Assembly: GCA_027078545.1 (NCBI GenBank)
Contig: JALWXN010000004.1
Span: 392,737 to 456,736, forward strand
Direction: 5' to 3'
Origin: Nitrososphaeria archaeon
Lineage (GTDB): Archaea > Thermoproteota > Nitrososphaeria > Geothermarchaeales > JDFR-13
DNA length: 64,000 bases
Shown: piece by piece, positions 17,809 through 25,457 of the stretch
Layout: every line of letters begins with the position of its first letter
Position numbering within the stretch: the first letter of the stretch is position 1
The notes under the pieces: model-generated
The model's database searches: none
What the model was told of the DNA's origin: nothing
What the model saw: only the letters and a program-made list of their open reading frames with translations
Made by a program: the position numbers and the translations under genes

Positions 17809-18113
17809 TAGAGCACCTCGATCTGATCCTTTGAGAATCCTAGCTTGACGAGTATGTCTGGGACGGTGTCCCTATGATCCCCAAGGAGGATTATCTTGCC
17901 ATCCTTTACCGAGCCTCCACAGGCCAGGGTCTTCTTCAGCTTCTTAGCTATCTCGTTGAGGTTGTGGTGCTTCCCATCTATACCCTCGATTATCGTGGCT
18001 GGCTTGTTGTAGCGCCTCCTCTCCACCCTGATCTTGATCTTCTCTAGCTCGGTGTCTAGCGTGGTACATACGCAGAGATCCTTGGGGAGTCCGCATACCG
18101 GGCAGTTCTCCAT
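17808..18113 (-). CDS. Translation initiation factor aIF1 (SUI1 family)
   Basis: 101 aa from ATG 18113, which follows GATAAGGGGGACT; a GTG at 18128 is an alternative. An N-terminal zinc knuckle (CPVCGLPKDLCVC) precedes the SUI1 core: KIKIRVERRRYNKPATIIEG, then KLKKTLACGGSVKDGKI and GFSKDQIEVL at the end. aIF1 guards start codon selection on the 30S subunit. A TATA-like ATTTATAAT (minus strand, about 18138-18146) is 25-30 bp upstream, so the message is likely nearly leaderless. Heads an operon with the zinc-ribbon and CPBP genes. Confidence 0.93.
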   Translation of the reverse strand: MENCPVCGLPKDLCVCTTLDTELEKIKIRVERRRYNKPATIIEGIDGKHHNLNEIAKKLKKTLACGGSVKDGKIILLGDHRDTVPDILVKLGFSKDQIEVL

Positions 18114-18170
18114 AGTCCCCCTTATCACCTTTTGTCAATTATAAATTCGGGATACAGATGATATAAATAC

Positions 18171-19019
18171 TTAGCCCGGCCTAGATACACGTATATCCAC
18201 CACTACCTGGGCCGTCCTGGGGGCTACCTCCCTCACCTCCCTTGCACTCGCCTCTAGGATCCTGTAGCCATTCTCCTCGGCCCTAGTCCTCACCTTCTCA
18301 ACAGCCTTGTCTAGGGCCTCCTCCTCATCGCTGGTATAGGCTATGTGGAGGTATACATGTATCCACCCGCCCTCCCTAGTCATCTCGAGGGCTGTGGGTA
18401 GGTAGTCGAGGGCGAGCTCTGGAAGTGGCATGACCACCCTGTCGATATCCCTGAAGCCATGCTCCCGACATATCTCTCCAGCGTCGCCTAGATAGGTGTA
18501 GACCCTATCACCCACCTTGTTGAGCAGATTGTTTATTACGTGGAGGTCCACGGCATAGGGGTTGATATCTATACTGTGTACCTTGGCACCAGCCCTAGCC
18601 ATCTGTATAGTGAATGTCCCGACCCCTGCGAACATGTTTACAGCGGTCTCCCCGGGCCTGACAAGCCCGGCTATCCTCCTCCTCTCATAGGAGAGGCGGG
18701 GGCTGAAGTATACCCTCGCAACATCTACGAGGAATCTGTATCCATACTCCTTGTAGAGGGTTAGTGTCCTCTCCTCCCCGGCTAGGTGTTCCAGCCTCCG
18801 GACGCGGAAGAGTCCCCCCACCGGGCTGGCCTGCCTATACACGGCCTTGATGTAGCTATGCCTCCTAATCATCTCCTCCCCGAGGATATACCTCCTATCG
18901 TCGAGGAGGTCCTCGGGGATCTTTATGATGGCTATATCCCCTATCAGGTCGTAGCTCCTGACTATCCTCTGGTAGTCCTCCCCGTAGATCTCCCGGGCTA
19001 TCTCCTCTAGGCCGGGCAC
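18171..19019 (-). CDS. trm5: tRNA (guanine-N1)-methyltransferase Trm5 family
   Basis: 282 aa. Makes m1G37 (and precursors of wyosine) in archaeal tRNAs. N-terminal D1-D2 region, then VYFSPRLSYERRRIAGLV, the SAM-binding NMFAGVGTFTIQMARAGA, IDINPYAVDLHVINNLLNKV and the active-site variant VVMPLPELALDYL where most family members have N-x-P. Trm5 and the related TYW2 share this layout; Trm5 is favoured by the short N-terminal domain. It starts directly after the disulfide oxidoreductase stop. Confidence 0.88.
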   Translation of the reverse strand: MPGLEEIAREIYGEDYQRIVRSYDLIGDIAIIKIPEDLLDDRRYILGEEMIRRHSYIKAVYRQASPVGGLFRVRRLEHLAGEERTLTLYKEYGYRFLVDVARVYFSPRLSYERRRIAGLVRPGETAVNMFAGVGTFTIQMARAGAKVHSIDINPYAVDLHVINNLLNKVGDRVYTYLGDAGEICREHGFRDIDRVVMPLPELALDYLPTALEMTREGGWIHVYLHIAYTSDEEEALDKAVEKVRTRAEENGYRILEASAREVREVAPRTAQVVVDIRVSRPG

Positions 19020-19685
19020 CTATCCAAGGGCCTCCTTTATCCTCCTGAGGAGATAGTCTGGGGGTACCGCCCCCTCCCACTCGACCTTCTCGTTGACCAC
19101 CACCTTTGGCACGGCGTATACGCCGTACTCGGAGGCTATGTCTGGGAAGCCGGATACCTCCCAGCCCTCCGCCTCGATATTCCTGTTTATCATTGCGAAC
19201 ATGTATGAGGTGTGTAGCATCTTGGGGCAGTATGGGCAGGAGGTTGTTACGAAGACCTTTATATTGACCTTGTCCTCTATCGCCTCCACCTCCTCAGCCA
19301 CGTTGCTCGGTAGGTGTACGTCCCCTGTGGAGACGTGTAGGATCGTCTCTAGGAAGGTAGGGAACTCTGTCCCCGCTGGTACACCATAGTACTTTATCAG
19401 GCCCTTGTTCACCCCCTGTATAATCACTGCCGGGGCCTTTATCACACCAAGCCTCTTCCTGAGCTCTAGGTCGTTGTCGAAGTCGTACTCCACCACCTCG
19501 ATCTTGTCGGTGAGCTCTGGGTCGCTTATCTCCATCAGTATCTGCTTGACGAGGTCGCAGTACTGGCACGAGGGGTCCTTACTGTTGAAGAATACCAGCT
19601 TAACAGGGTTCTCCAACTTACTCCAATACTCCTCCTTGAGTATCCTCCTATTCTCGTCGTCTAGTAGCCTATGCTGGTGCGACAT
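19020..19685 (-). CDS. Protein disulfide oxidoreductase (two thioredoxin folds)
   Basis: 221 aa. Two glutaredoxin-like units with active sites CQYC (in SKDPSCQYCDLV) and CPYC (in TTSCPYCPKM). This double-fold PDO is characteristic of hyperthermophiles, which stabilise cytosolic proteins with disulfides. There is no signal peptide, so it is cytosolic. Divergent from PolB across a short spacer that contains a perfect 9-bp inverted repeat; co-directional and abutting Trm5. Confidence 0.92.
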   Translation of the reverse strand: MSHQHRLLDDENRRILKEEYWSKLENPVKLVFFNSKDPSCQYCDLVKQILMEISDPELTDKIEVVEYDFDNDLELRKRLGVIKAPAVIIQGVNKGLIKYYGVPAGTEFPTFLETILHVSTGDVHLPSNVAEEVEAIEDKVNIKVFVTTSCPYCPKMLHTSYMFAMINRNIEAEGWEVSGFPDIASEYGVYAVPKVVVNEKVEWEGAVPPDYLLRRIKEALG

Positions 19686-19724
19686 CTATATACACCCTCG
19701 GTCCAAACCTGTTTGAGCCATAAA

Positions 19725-19750
19725 ATAAGGGGGTCGGCCCCCTTATATAG
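19725..19750. promoter_or_regulatory. Inverted repeat overlapping the PolB TATA box
   Basis: ATAAGGGGG (19725-19733), loop TCGG, CCCCCTTAT (19738-19746): a perfect 9-bp inverted repeat. Its right arm runs into CTTATATA (19742-19749), the likely TATA box for PolB, and its left arm adjoins the AT-rich stretch that would serve the divergent PDO gene. A regulator bound here could affect both promoters. The repeat is directly seen; the role is inferred. Confidence 0.5.
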
Positions 19751-19793
19751 GGATGTTTATCCAGCCGGGTCGTAATAATATTGTTGTGGGGGG

Positions 19794-22100
19794 ATGAGCA
19801 GGGCCTCTATATGGATATTCGACGTTACGACGGAGCGTCTAGGCGGGCATGACGCAATAGTCCTATGGGGCTTGAGGAGCGACGGTGCTGTGACCCCCCT
19901 GGTCGACACCTCCTTCGAGGACCATATCTACGTGGCTGGGCTTGATGTTGGGGAGGTTAGGGAGAGGGTCTCGGTGGCGGCTGCGGGGAGGGGTAGGATA
20001 AGGGTTGAGCCTGTGAGGCGTAGGTATAGGGGTGTCGAGCTCGAGGTAGCCAGGGTCTCCGGTGAGCAGGAGGCTGTCAAGGCTGTTGCCAAGGCCCTGG
20101 ATAACGTGGCTGACGTGTTCGAGGCGGATGTCAGGCTCTCCCAGAAGTATATCCTCTACAGGGGGGTGAAGCCCTCCAGGTGGTACGAGGCGGTATATGA
20201 GGAGTTGGATAGGCCCTTCTACCCCGGGGCTGCTAGGCTGGTCGAGCTGGGGGAGGGTGAGGACGCCCCTCCACCCAGCCTAAAAACGTTGGCGCTTGAG
20301 TTCATAACGCTCTCACGCCTAGGCTCTCCCGACCCGGATAGGGATCCCCTAGTGGCTATCGCACTCTACTGGGGCGGGGAGGTTGAGTGGATATCTGGCG
20401 GCGATGAGAGGAGCCTTTTTAAGAGGCTCTCGGAGACAGTCTCGAGGCTTGATCCCGACGTGATACTAAGCTTCGGTGGTAATAGGGTCTTCTATCCATA
20501 CCTGGTTGAGAGGGCTGGTAATCTAGGGGTCTCCCTCAGGCTGGGTAGGTATCCAGGGGAGATATACCAGAGCGTCCTCGGACACTTCAGCATTGGGGGT
20601 AGGATAAACATCGATCTCTATGAATATGTGGATGACTCGCCCATATTCCAGATGAAGACTCTTGAGGAGCTTACTGCCTATCTCGGCCTCTCCCAGCCCC
20701 GTGTGAGGCTAGACCCTAACCTATATGCCCATTACTGGGAGTCCGACCGTGAGGCGTTGAGGGAGTATGTGGGGTGGAGGGTAGTATCTATATACAACTC
20801 CTTCGAGGTGGTTAGGGAGGAGGTGGTCTCACTATCCGCCATCACGGGTATCCCTATGGACTATGTCCTGACTAGCAGCTCTGGGAGGAGGATAGAGTTC
20901 TACGTGATGGGTGAGGCGGTTAGGAGGGGTGAGCTCATCCCCCCACAGGTGGAGAGGAGGGTTAGGAGCTATCAGGGCGGCCTCGTTCTACAGCCTAGGC
21001 CTGGGCTCCACAGGGATATAGCGGTTATAGACTTCAAGTCCATGTATCCAAGCATAATGATGAGGTTCAACATAAGCCCTGAGACGGTGGTGGAGGGGAG
21101 GGTTGAGAATGGGGAGTATTTCGAGGAGCTCGGCCTCAGCGTACGTAGGGATATTGAGGGACTCTTCCCAAGCGTCCTCGGCCTCCTACTCAGTATGAGG
21201 GATGAGACGAGGAGATTGATGGAGGGCCTCAGTAGGGATGACCCTATGTACCGTGTCCTCGACGCTAGGCAGAAGACCCTGAAGATACTGGCCAACACGG
21301 TCTATGGATATATGGGGTGGGGAGCCGCTAGGTGGTATAGCGCCGAGGCTGCCTCCCTAGTGACCTTCATAGGTAGGAGGATGATTAGTAGGAGTATGGA
21401 TAAGGCCAGGGAGATGGGTCTCGAGGTTATATATGGGGATACGGATAGCCTCTTCATCCGGCATGACCCCGCCAAGGTTGACGAGCTCCTGGGATGGATC
21501 TCTGAGTATCTGGGTATGGAGGCGAAGGTGGAGAAGGTTTATAGACGCCTCCTATTCACCTCGGCTAAGAAGAGGTATGCCGGTATCTATGACGGGGTTA
21601 TAGATATTGTCGGCCTCGAGTATAACCGCAGGGACTGGTGTGGCTATGCCAGGGAGCTCCAGGGAGAGGTCGTTGCAGAGGTCCTTAGGGTTGGTGGTGT
21701 AGGTAGGAGTCTCGAGATACTTAGGGAGTATGTCTCTAGGCTTAGGAGGGGTGAGGTTCCCCTTGAGAAGCTTGTTATATGGGAGCAGATCACGAGGCCC
21801 CTCGACGAGTATCGTGTAAACGCTCCCCATGTGGAGGTGGCTAGGGAGCTGGCTAGGAGGGGCTGGAGGATAGGTAGGGGGGTCTTCATAGGCTATGTAG
21901 TCACTAGGGGGGAGGGGCCTATCTATAAGAGGGCTGTCCACTACCTCGAGGCGGATCCCAGCATGGTTGATGTGAACTACTATATAGAGCATCAGCTCAT
22001 ACCTGTGGTGCATAGGGTGTTGGAGCCTCTGGGCGTGCCTAGGAAGAGGGTTGAGGCCGCGGCTAGGCATACTGGTCGTGGCCTCGACGCCTTCATGTGA
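19794..22100 (+). CDS. polB: Family B DNA polymerase with degenerate exonuclease site
   Basis: 768 aa, ATG after GTGGGGGG. Polymerase motifs are intact: motif A DFKSMYPSIM (413-422), motif B KILANTVYGY (497-506), motif C YGDTDS (547-552). The 3'-5' exonuclease motifs are not: the Exo I site reads LALEFIT (167-172) where DIE is expected, Exo II reads GGNRVFYPYL (228-237) with the catalytic Asp lost, and Exo III reads YVGWR (325-329) with the Asp replaced by Arg. The protein should polymerise but not proofread. The class (PolB1/2/3) is not settled; PolB2 usually shows damaged polymerase motifs as well, unlike here. First gene of an operon with a DHH protein and DNA ligase. Confidence 0.93.
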   Translation: MSRASIWIFDVTTERLGGHDAIVLWGLRSDGAVTPLVDTSFEDHIYVAGLDVGEVRERVSVAAAGRGRIRVEPVRRRYRGVELEVARVSGEQEAVKAVAKALDNVADVFEADVRLSQKYILYRGVKPSRWYEAVYEELDRPFYPGAARLVELGEGEDAPPPSLKTLALEFITLSRLGSPDPDRDPLVAIALYWGGEVEWISGGDERSLFKRLSETVSRLDPDVILSFGGNRVFYPYLVERAGNLGVSLRLGRYPGEIYQSVLGHFSIGGRINIDLYEYVDDSPIFQMKTLEELTAYLGLSQPRVRLDPNLYAHYWESDREALREYVGWRVVSIYNSFEVVREEVVSLSAITGIPMDYVLTSSSGRRIEFYVMGEAVRRGELIPPQVERRVRSYQGGLVLQPRPGLHRDIAVIDFKSMYPSIMMRFNISPETVVEGRVENGEYFEELGLSVRRDIEGLFPSVLGLLLSMRDETRRLMEGLSRDDPMYRVLDARQKTLKILANTVYGYMGWGAARWYSAEAASLVTFIGRRMISRSMDKAREMGLEVIYGDTDSLFIRHDPAKVDELLGWISEYLGMEAKVEKVYRRLLFTSAKKRYAGIYDGVIDIVGLEYNRRDWCGYARELQGEVVAEVLRVGGVGRSLEILREYVSRLRRGEVPLEKLVIWEQITRPLDEYRVNAPHVEVARELARRGWRIGRGVFIGYVVTRGEGPIYKRAVHYLEADPSMVDVNYYIEHQLIPVVHRVLEPLGVPRKRVEAAARHTGRGLDAFM

Positions 22101-22109
22101 GGTGTGGGG

Positions 22110-23291
22110 ATGTCGGACAGGGTTAGGAGGTTCGTCGGCCTGGCTAGGGAGCTGGGTGGACATGTGCTCGGCCTTGAGGAGCCTGTAGCGATAGTCTCGA
22201 GCGATGATGCCGACGGCTTATCCGCGGCCTTCCTCATGACCCTCCTACTTGAGGAGGGGGGTAGGGAGTATGGCGTGGTGATAGTGGATAAGGCTTATCC
22301 CGAGCTGGTCAGGGGTATTGGGAAGCTATACTCATCAGCCGTCTTCCTAGACCTGGGTGGCCCCTTCTACAAGTACTGGGGTGAGGAGGAGCTGGGTAGG
22401 TATGTAGTGGTGGACGACCATATGGAGGCTATAAAGCCGCCGGAGGGCCTGGCCTATCTAAATCCTCATCGGGAGGGTGTTGAGGAGCCCACCCCGAGCA
22501 GCGTCATGGCATACCTCATGGCTATGGATCATGTTAAGAATATCGGGAGGTATGCATGGGCAGCCCTTCTCGGGCTGGGGGAGTCAGGCGCTATACCCAC
22601 TGGCTACCTTGGCTTAGTCCTGACCCATGCAGTCTCATCGGGGGTGGTGGAGAAGAGGGGGAAGAGCCTCCGCCTCAGGATACACGACGTGGCTAGGGAG
22701 TATAAGTCTCTCTATAAGGATCTGACCCTGGTCTCTACTATGGGCTACTTCGACGAGGCTGGCCTCGACATAATAGCCTCGATGAAGTTTGGGGGTATGA
22801 GGGATGTGCTGGAGAGGGTTGAGGGCTATAGGGAGAGGCGTAAGGAGCTCTTCGACGAGATGTTCCGCCTAATGGATACTGGTGAGATGGTCTTCCACGG
22901 GAGGAGTGTCCAGTGGGTGGAGGATTATAAGGGGCTCTTCTACAACTATAGCCCGAGGGTCTTCGACACCTATATGTCGACCCTCTCCATGTATGCCCGC
23001 TACTTCGACCCTAGGAAGTATATCCTAGGCATAACGAATAGGAACCCCTACATCCCGGGCTATGGGATGCTGAGTAGTGACTGGGCCTCCATACCGATAA
23101 GGACGTCTAGGAAGCTGGCTTTCCGCATCAGGGTTGGCTCTGCCCAGCCGGTATTCGCCCTGGCGGAGGCCTCGGCCTTCCCACTGGGCGGCCTTGGCTA
23201 TGGCTACGACGTGATAGGCTCCGTGGTTGTAGAGTCTGGTAGGGTTAGGGAGTTTATAAGGCTCTTCGACGACCTGGCGGGTGCTAGGTGA
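22110..23291 (+). CDS. DHH-family (RecJ/Cdc45-like) protein
   Basis: About 393 aa from ATG 22110, which follows GAGGTGTGG; GTG 22104 is an alternative. Motif SSDDADGLSAA (DxDG, near 31) and FLDLGG fit the DHH phosphoesterase core, but the name motif reads DDHMEA (near 103), with Met in place of the second His. The C-terminal GGLGYGYDVIGSV is a degenerate form of the DHHA1 GGGH motif. In archaea, RecJ-like proteins act in replication, some as inactive Cdc45 counterparts in the CMG helicase. Position between PolB and ligase supports a replication or repair role. Confidence 0.82.
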   Translation: MSDRVRRFVGLARELGGHVLGLEEPVAIVSSDDADGLSAAFLMTLLLEEGGREYGVVIVDKAYPELVRGIGKLYSSAVFLDLGGPFYKYWGEEELGRYVVVDDHMEAIKPPEGLAYLNPHREGVEEPTPSSVMAYLMAMDHVKNIGRYAWAALLGLGESGAIPTGYLGLVLTHAVSSGVVEKRGKSLRLRIHDVAREYKSLYKDLTLVSTMGYFDEAGLDIIASMKFGGMRDVLERVEGYRERRKELFDEMFRLMDTGEMVFHGRSVQWVEDYKGLFYNYSPRVFDTYMSTLSMYARYFDPRKYILGITNRNPYIPGYGMLSSDWASIPIRTSRKLAFRIRVGSAQPVFALAEASAFPLGGLGYGYDVIGSVVVESGRVREFIRLFDDLAGAR

Positions 23292-24865
23292 TGCTCTTCA
23301 GGGAGTTTGTCGAGGTGTGTAAGAGGATTAGGGCTGCTAAGGGTATAAACGAGAAGATCGGGCTTATAGCCAGCTATCTCAAGAGGCTGGATAGGGAGGA
23401 GTGGATACCCTACATCCTCTTCCTCACGGGCAACCCTGTCCCCGACACTTTGGAGGGGGGCCTGGGGGTGGGGCATAGGACCCTTGTAAAGGCTATGAAG
23501 AACCCGGTTAGGCCCCTGATAGGCGGTGGGCCACCCAGCCTCCTCGAGGTCTATGGGACGCTCCTCGAGATAGCTGGTATGAGGGGTAGGGATAGCCAGG
23601 CCAGGAGGGAGGGCCTCCTGAGGAGCCTGATGGGTAGGCTTAGCAAGGAGGAGAGGGAGTGGCTGGCCAGTATAATCATGGGGGAGCCTAGGATAGGGGT
23701 GATGACTGGGCATGTGCTGAGGGCCCTGGCCCATGCGCTACACATCTCTGAGGATAAGGTGCGTAGGCTCTACATGCTGAGGGGGAGTATCCATGAGGTG
23801 GCGGAGCTACTGGCAAGGGGTGTGGATCCAGCTAGTGTGGGGCCGCGTCTATATAAGCCGCTTAGGCCGATGCTAGGCACCCCAGCCACGACAGTCACCG
23901 AGGCCTTCAACATACTGGGCGTCTCCAGGGCCGCTGCGGAGGAGAAGTATGACGGCTTCAGGATACAGATCCATATCGGGGATAGAGGGGTAAGGATCTT
24001 CAGTAGGAACCTCCTAGACGTGACGCAGAGCTTCCCGGAGCTGGTGGAGTACTCCTCCAGGATCGAGGCTAGGGAGGCGATACTGGATGGTGAGGCTGTG
24101 GCCCTGGGTAGGGATGGTAGGCCCCTACCCTTCCAGTACCTCATGAGGCGCTTCAAGAGGGTGGAGGATGTTGAGGACTATATGGACTCGATACCCGTTA
24201 CTATGCGGCTCTTCGACGTGATCTACCTTGATGGTGAGCTCCTCATCGATAGGCCATACATATATAGGAGGGAGAGGCTGGAGAGGATCGTCCCCGAGGA
24301 GTATCTAGCCAGGGTGGTGCTGGACGCATCGTTGTCCGAGGCGGAGGCGATGTATAGGGAGGCTATCGAGGCTGGTCATGAGGGGATCATGCTGAAGAGG
24401 ATGGACTCTCCCTACGTCCTTGGGAGTAGGGGGAGGTACTGGGCCAAGGTGAAGGAGAAGGAGACCCTAGACCTGGTGATAGTTGGTGCAGAGTGGGGGC
24501 ATGGTAGGCGTAGGGGGTGGCTCAGCGACTACTACCTCGCGGCCTATAACCCCAGGACTGGTGGCTACGAGATAGTGGGTAAGACGTTCAAGGGGCTCAC
24601 CGATGAGGAGTTCCAATACATGACTAGGAGGCTTAAGGAGCTCGTGGTTAGGGATGAGGGGTACAGGGTCTTCGTCAAGCCTGAGATAGTTGTCGAGGTC
24701 GACTTCAACGAGGTTCAGGAGAGCCCAAAGTATAGGAGCGGCTATGCGTTGAGGCTGGCCAGGATAAGGAGGATCAGGGAGGATAAGAGCCCCGAGGAGG
24801 CCGCCACGATAGACGATATAAGGAGGATTTATGAGGAGCAGTTCCGGAGGAAGGCCCGCCTGTGA
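23288..24865 (+). CDS. lig: ATP-dependent DNA ligase
   Basis: 525 aa from GTG 23288 (ATG 23291 adjoining), a 4-bp overlap with the DHH gene. N-terminal DNA-binding domain, then nucleotidyltransferase core with AEEKYDGFRIQIH (motif I, adenylated Lys), FSRNLLDVTQSFPEL (motif Ia), LDGEAVAL (motif III), HEGIMLKRMDSPYV (motif IV) and RYWAKVKEKE (motif V), and the OB domain. It seals nicks during replication and repair. Third gene of the PolB-DHH-ligase row. Confidence 0.96.
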   Translation: MMLFREFVEVCKRIRAAKGINEKIGLIASYLKRLDREEWIPYILFLTGNPVPDTLEGGLGVGHRTLVKAMKNPVRPLIGGGPPSLLEVYGTLLEIAGMRGRDSQARREGLLRSLMGRLSKEEREWLASIIMGEPRIGVMTGHVLRALAHALHISEDKVRRLYMLRGSIHEVAELLARGVDPASVGPRLYKPLRPMLGTPATTVTEAFNILGVSRAAAEEKYDGFRIQIHIGDRGVRIFSRNLLDVTQSFPELVEYSSRIEAREAILDGEAVALGRDGRPLPFQYLMRRFKRVEDVEDYMDSIPVTMRLFDVIYLDGELLIDRPYIYRRERLERIVPEEYLARVVLDASLSEAEAMYREAIEAGHEGIMLKRMDSPYVLGSRGRYWAKVKEKETLDLVIVGAEWGHGRRRGWLSDYYLAAYNPRTGGYEIVGKTFKGLTDEEFQYMTRRLKELVVRDEGYRVFVKPEIVVEVDFNEVQESPKYRSGYALRLARIRRIREDKSPEEAATIDDIRRIYEEQFRRKARL

Positions 24866-24908
24866 CTATATAGGTGTGACCACCGTCCCATCCAAGATAA
24901 TCACAGCA

Positions 24909-24917
24909 TCTATAAAG
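24909..24917 (+). promoter_or_regulatory. TATA-like box upstream of the foldback region
   Basis: TCTATAAAG centred near 24913. A start site 25-28 bp downstream would fall at 24938-24941, at the left end of the terminal inverted repeat at 24942. No protein gene follows, so it could drive a structured RNA. Confidence 0.45.
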
Positions 24918-24941
24918 GGTTTAGACACTCCCAGTAGAGTG

Positions 24942-24967
24942 GCATCGGCCAGCCCGAGGGGCTGGCC
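24942..24967 (+). repeat. Left terminal inverted repeat of the foldback element
   Basis: 26 bp beginning GCATCGGCCAGCCCGAGGGG; pairs with 25407-25432 at 25 of 26 positions. Confidence 0.85.
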
Positions 24968-25406
24968 CGGGAGGCCTAGGATGGGCCCCTGGATGAAGGG
25001 GTCCAGCCTATAAGGAGGTCTCCAAGGGGGTTCCCCATAGCCCCCTGGAGAACCCTCCGACCCACCCCGTTCCATAGGGGATTTGGACCCCAAAGGGGGA
25101 GGGGGAGCACCCTGATTCCCCCTGAGGGGTATCACGCATTGGGCCGACCCCTATGGAGCGGGGTCATGGGCCACTCCGGGTTGGAGGGTTCTCCAAGGAG
25201 GGTTATGGGGAGTCCTCTAAGGAGGCCTCCGAAGTGGTTGGACCCTCTCATCCAAGGGCTCGTATATAGGCTTGGTGTGCCTCCTAGGCCTCCAAGCCTC
25301 TGGGAACCCCCCTGGGGATGGGCAGGGGGGTGGCTGGCCACCACTTACCCCGGCAAGCCCTGAACCAGGAGGGTTCCCGACGGGCCCGAGAGGCTTGGGG
25401 GTCGTG

Positions 25407-25432
25407 GGCCGGCCCCTCGGGCTGGCCGATGC
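25407..25432 (-). repeat. Right terminal inverted repeat of the foldback element
   Basis: Reverse complement of 24942-24967 with one mismatch. Confidence 0.85.
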
Positions 25433-25457
25433 ACCCCCGCTAGAGTCCTATCGATTC

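Larger units (their letters stand above)
24942..25432. other. GC-rich non-coding foldback: structured RNA or MITE-like element
   Basis: The whole gene-free stretch 24866-25457 is occupied by this 491-nt structure. Its ends are a 26-bp near-perfect inverted repeat. Inside, 24972-25091 is an imperfect inverted copy of about 25141-25290: for example GGAGAACCCTCC (25048-25059) faces GGAGGGTTCTCC (25183-25194), and AGGCCTAGGA faces TCCTAGGCCT. A second hairpin lies in the right half (about 25292-25315 with 25365-25398). Short open frames here have no ribosome-binding site, no recognisable domain and low-complexity Pro/Gly/Arg composition, so I read the region as non-coding. It does not show the conserved cores of RNase P RNA or SRP RNA. 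Confidence 0.65.

Noticed and set aside
25132-25363. Overlapping short open frames on both strands inside the foldback region
   Set aside because: They have no ribosome-binding site, are rich in Pro/Gly/Arg as expected from GC-rich repeats, overlap each other on opposite strands, and lie inside inverted-repeat arms.
24942-25432. SRP (7S) RNA or RNase P RNA
   Set aside because: Pairing ends suggested SRP RNA, but the length is too great and neither the helix 8 GGAA/AGCA core nor the RNase P conserved core is visible.
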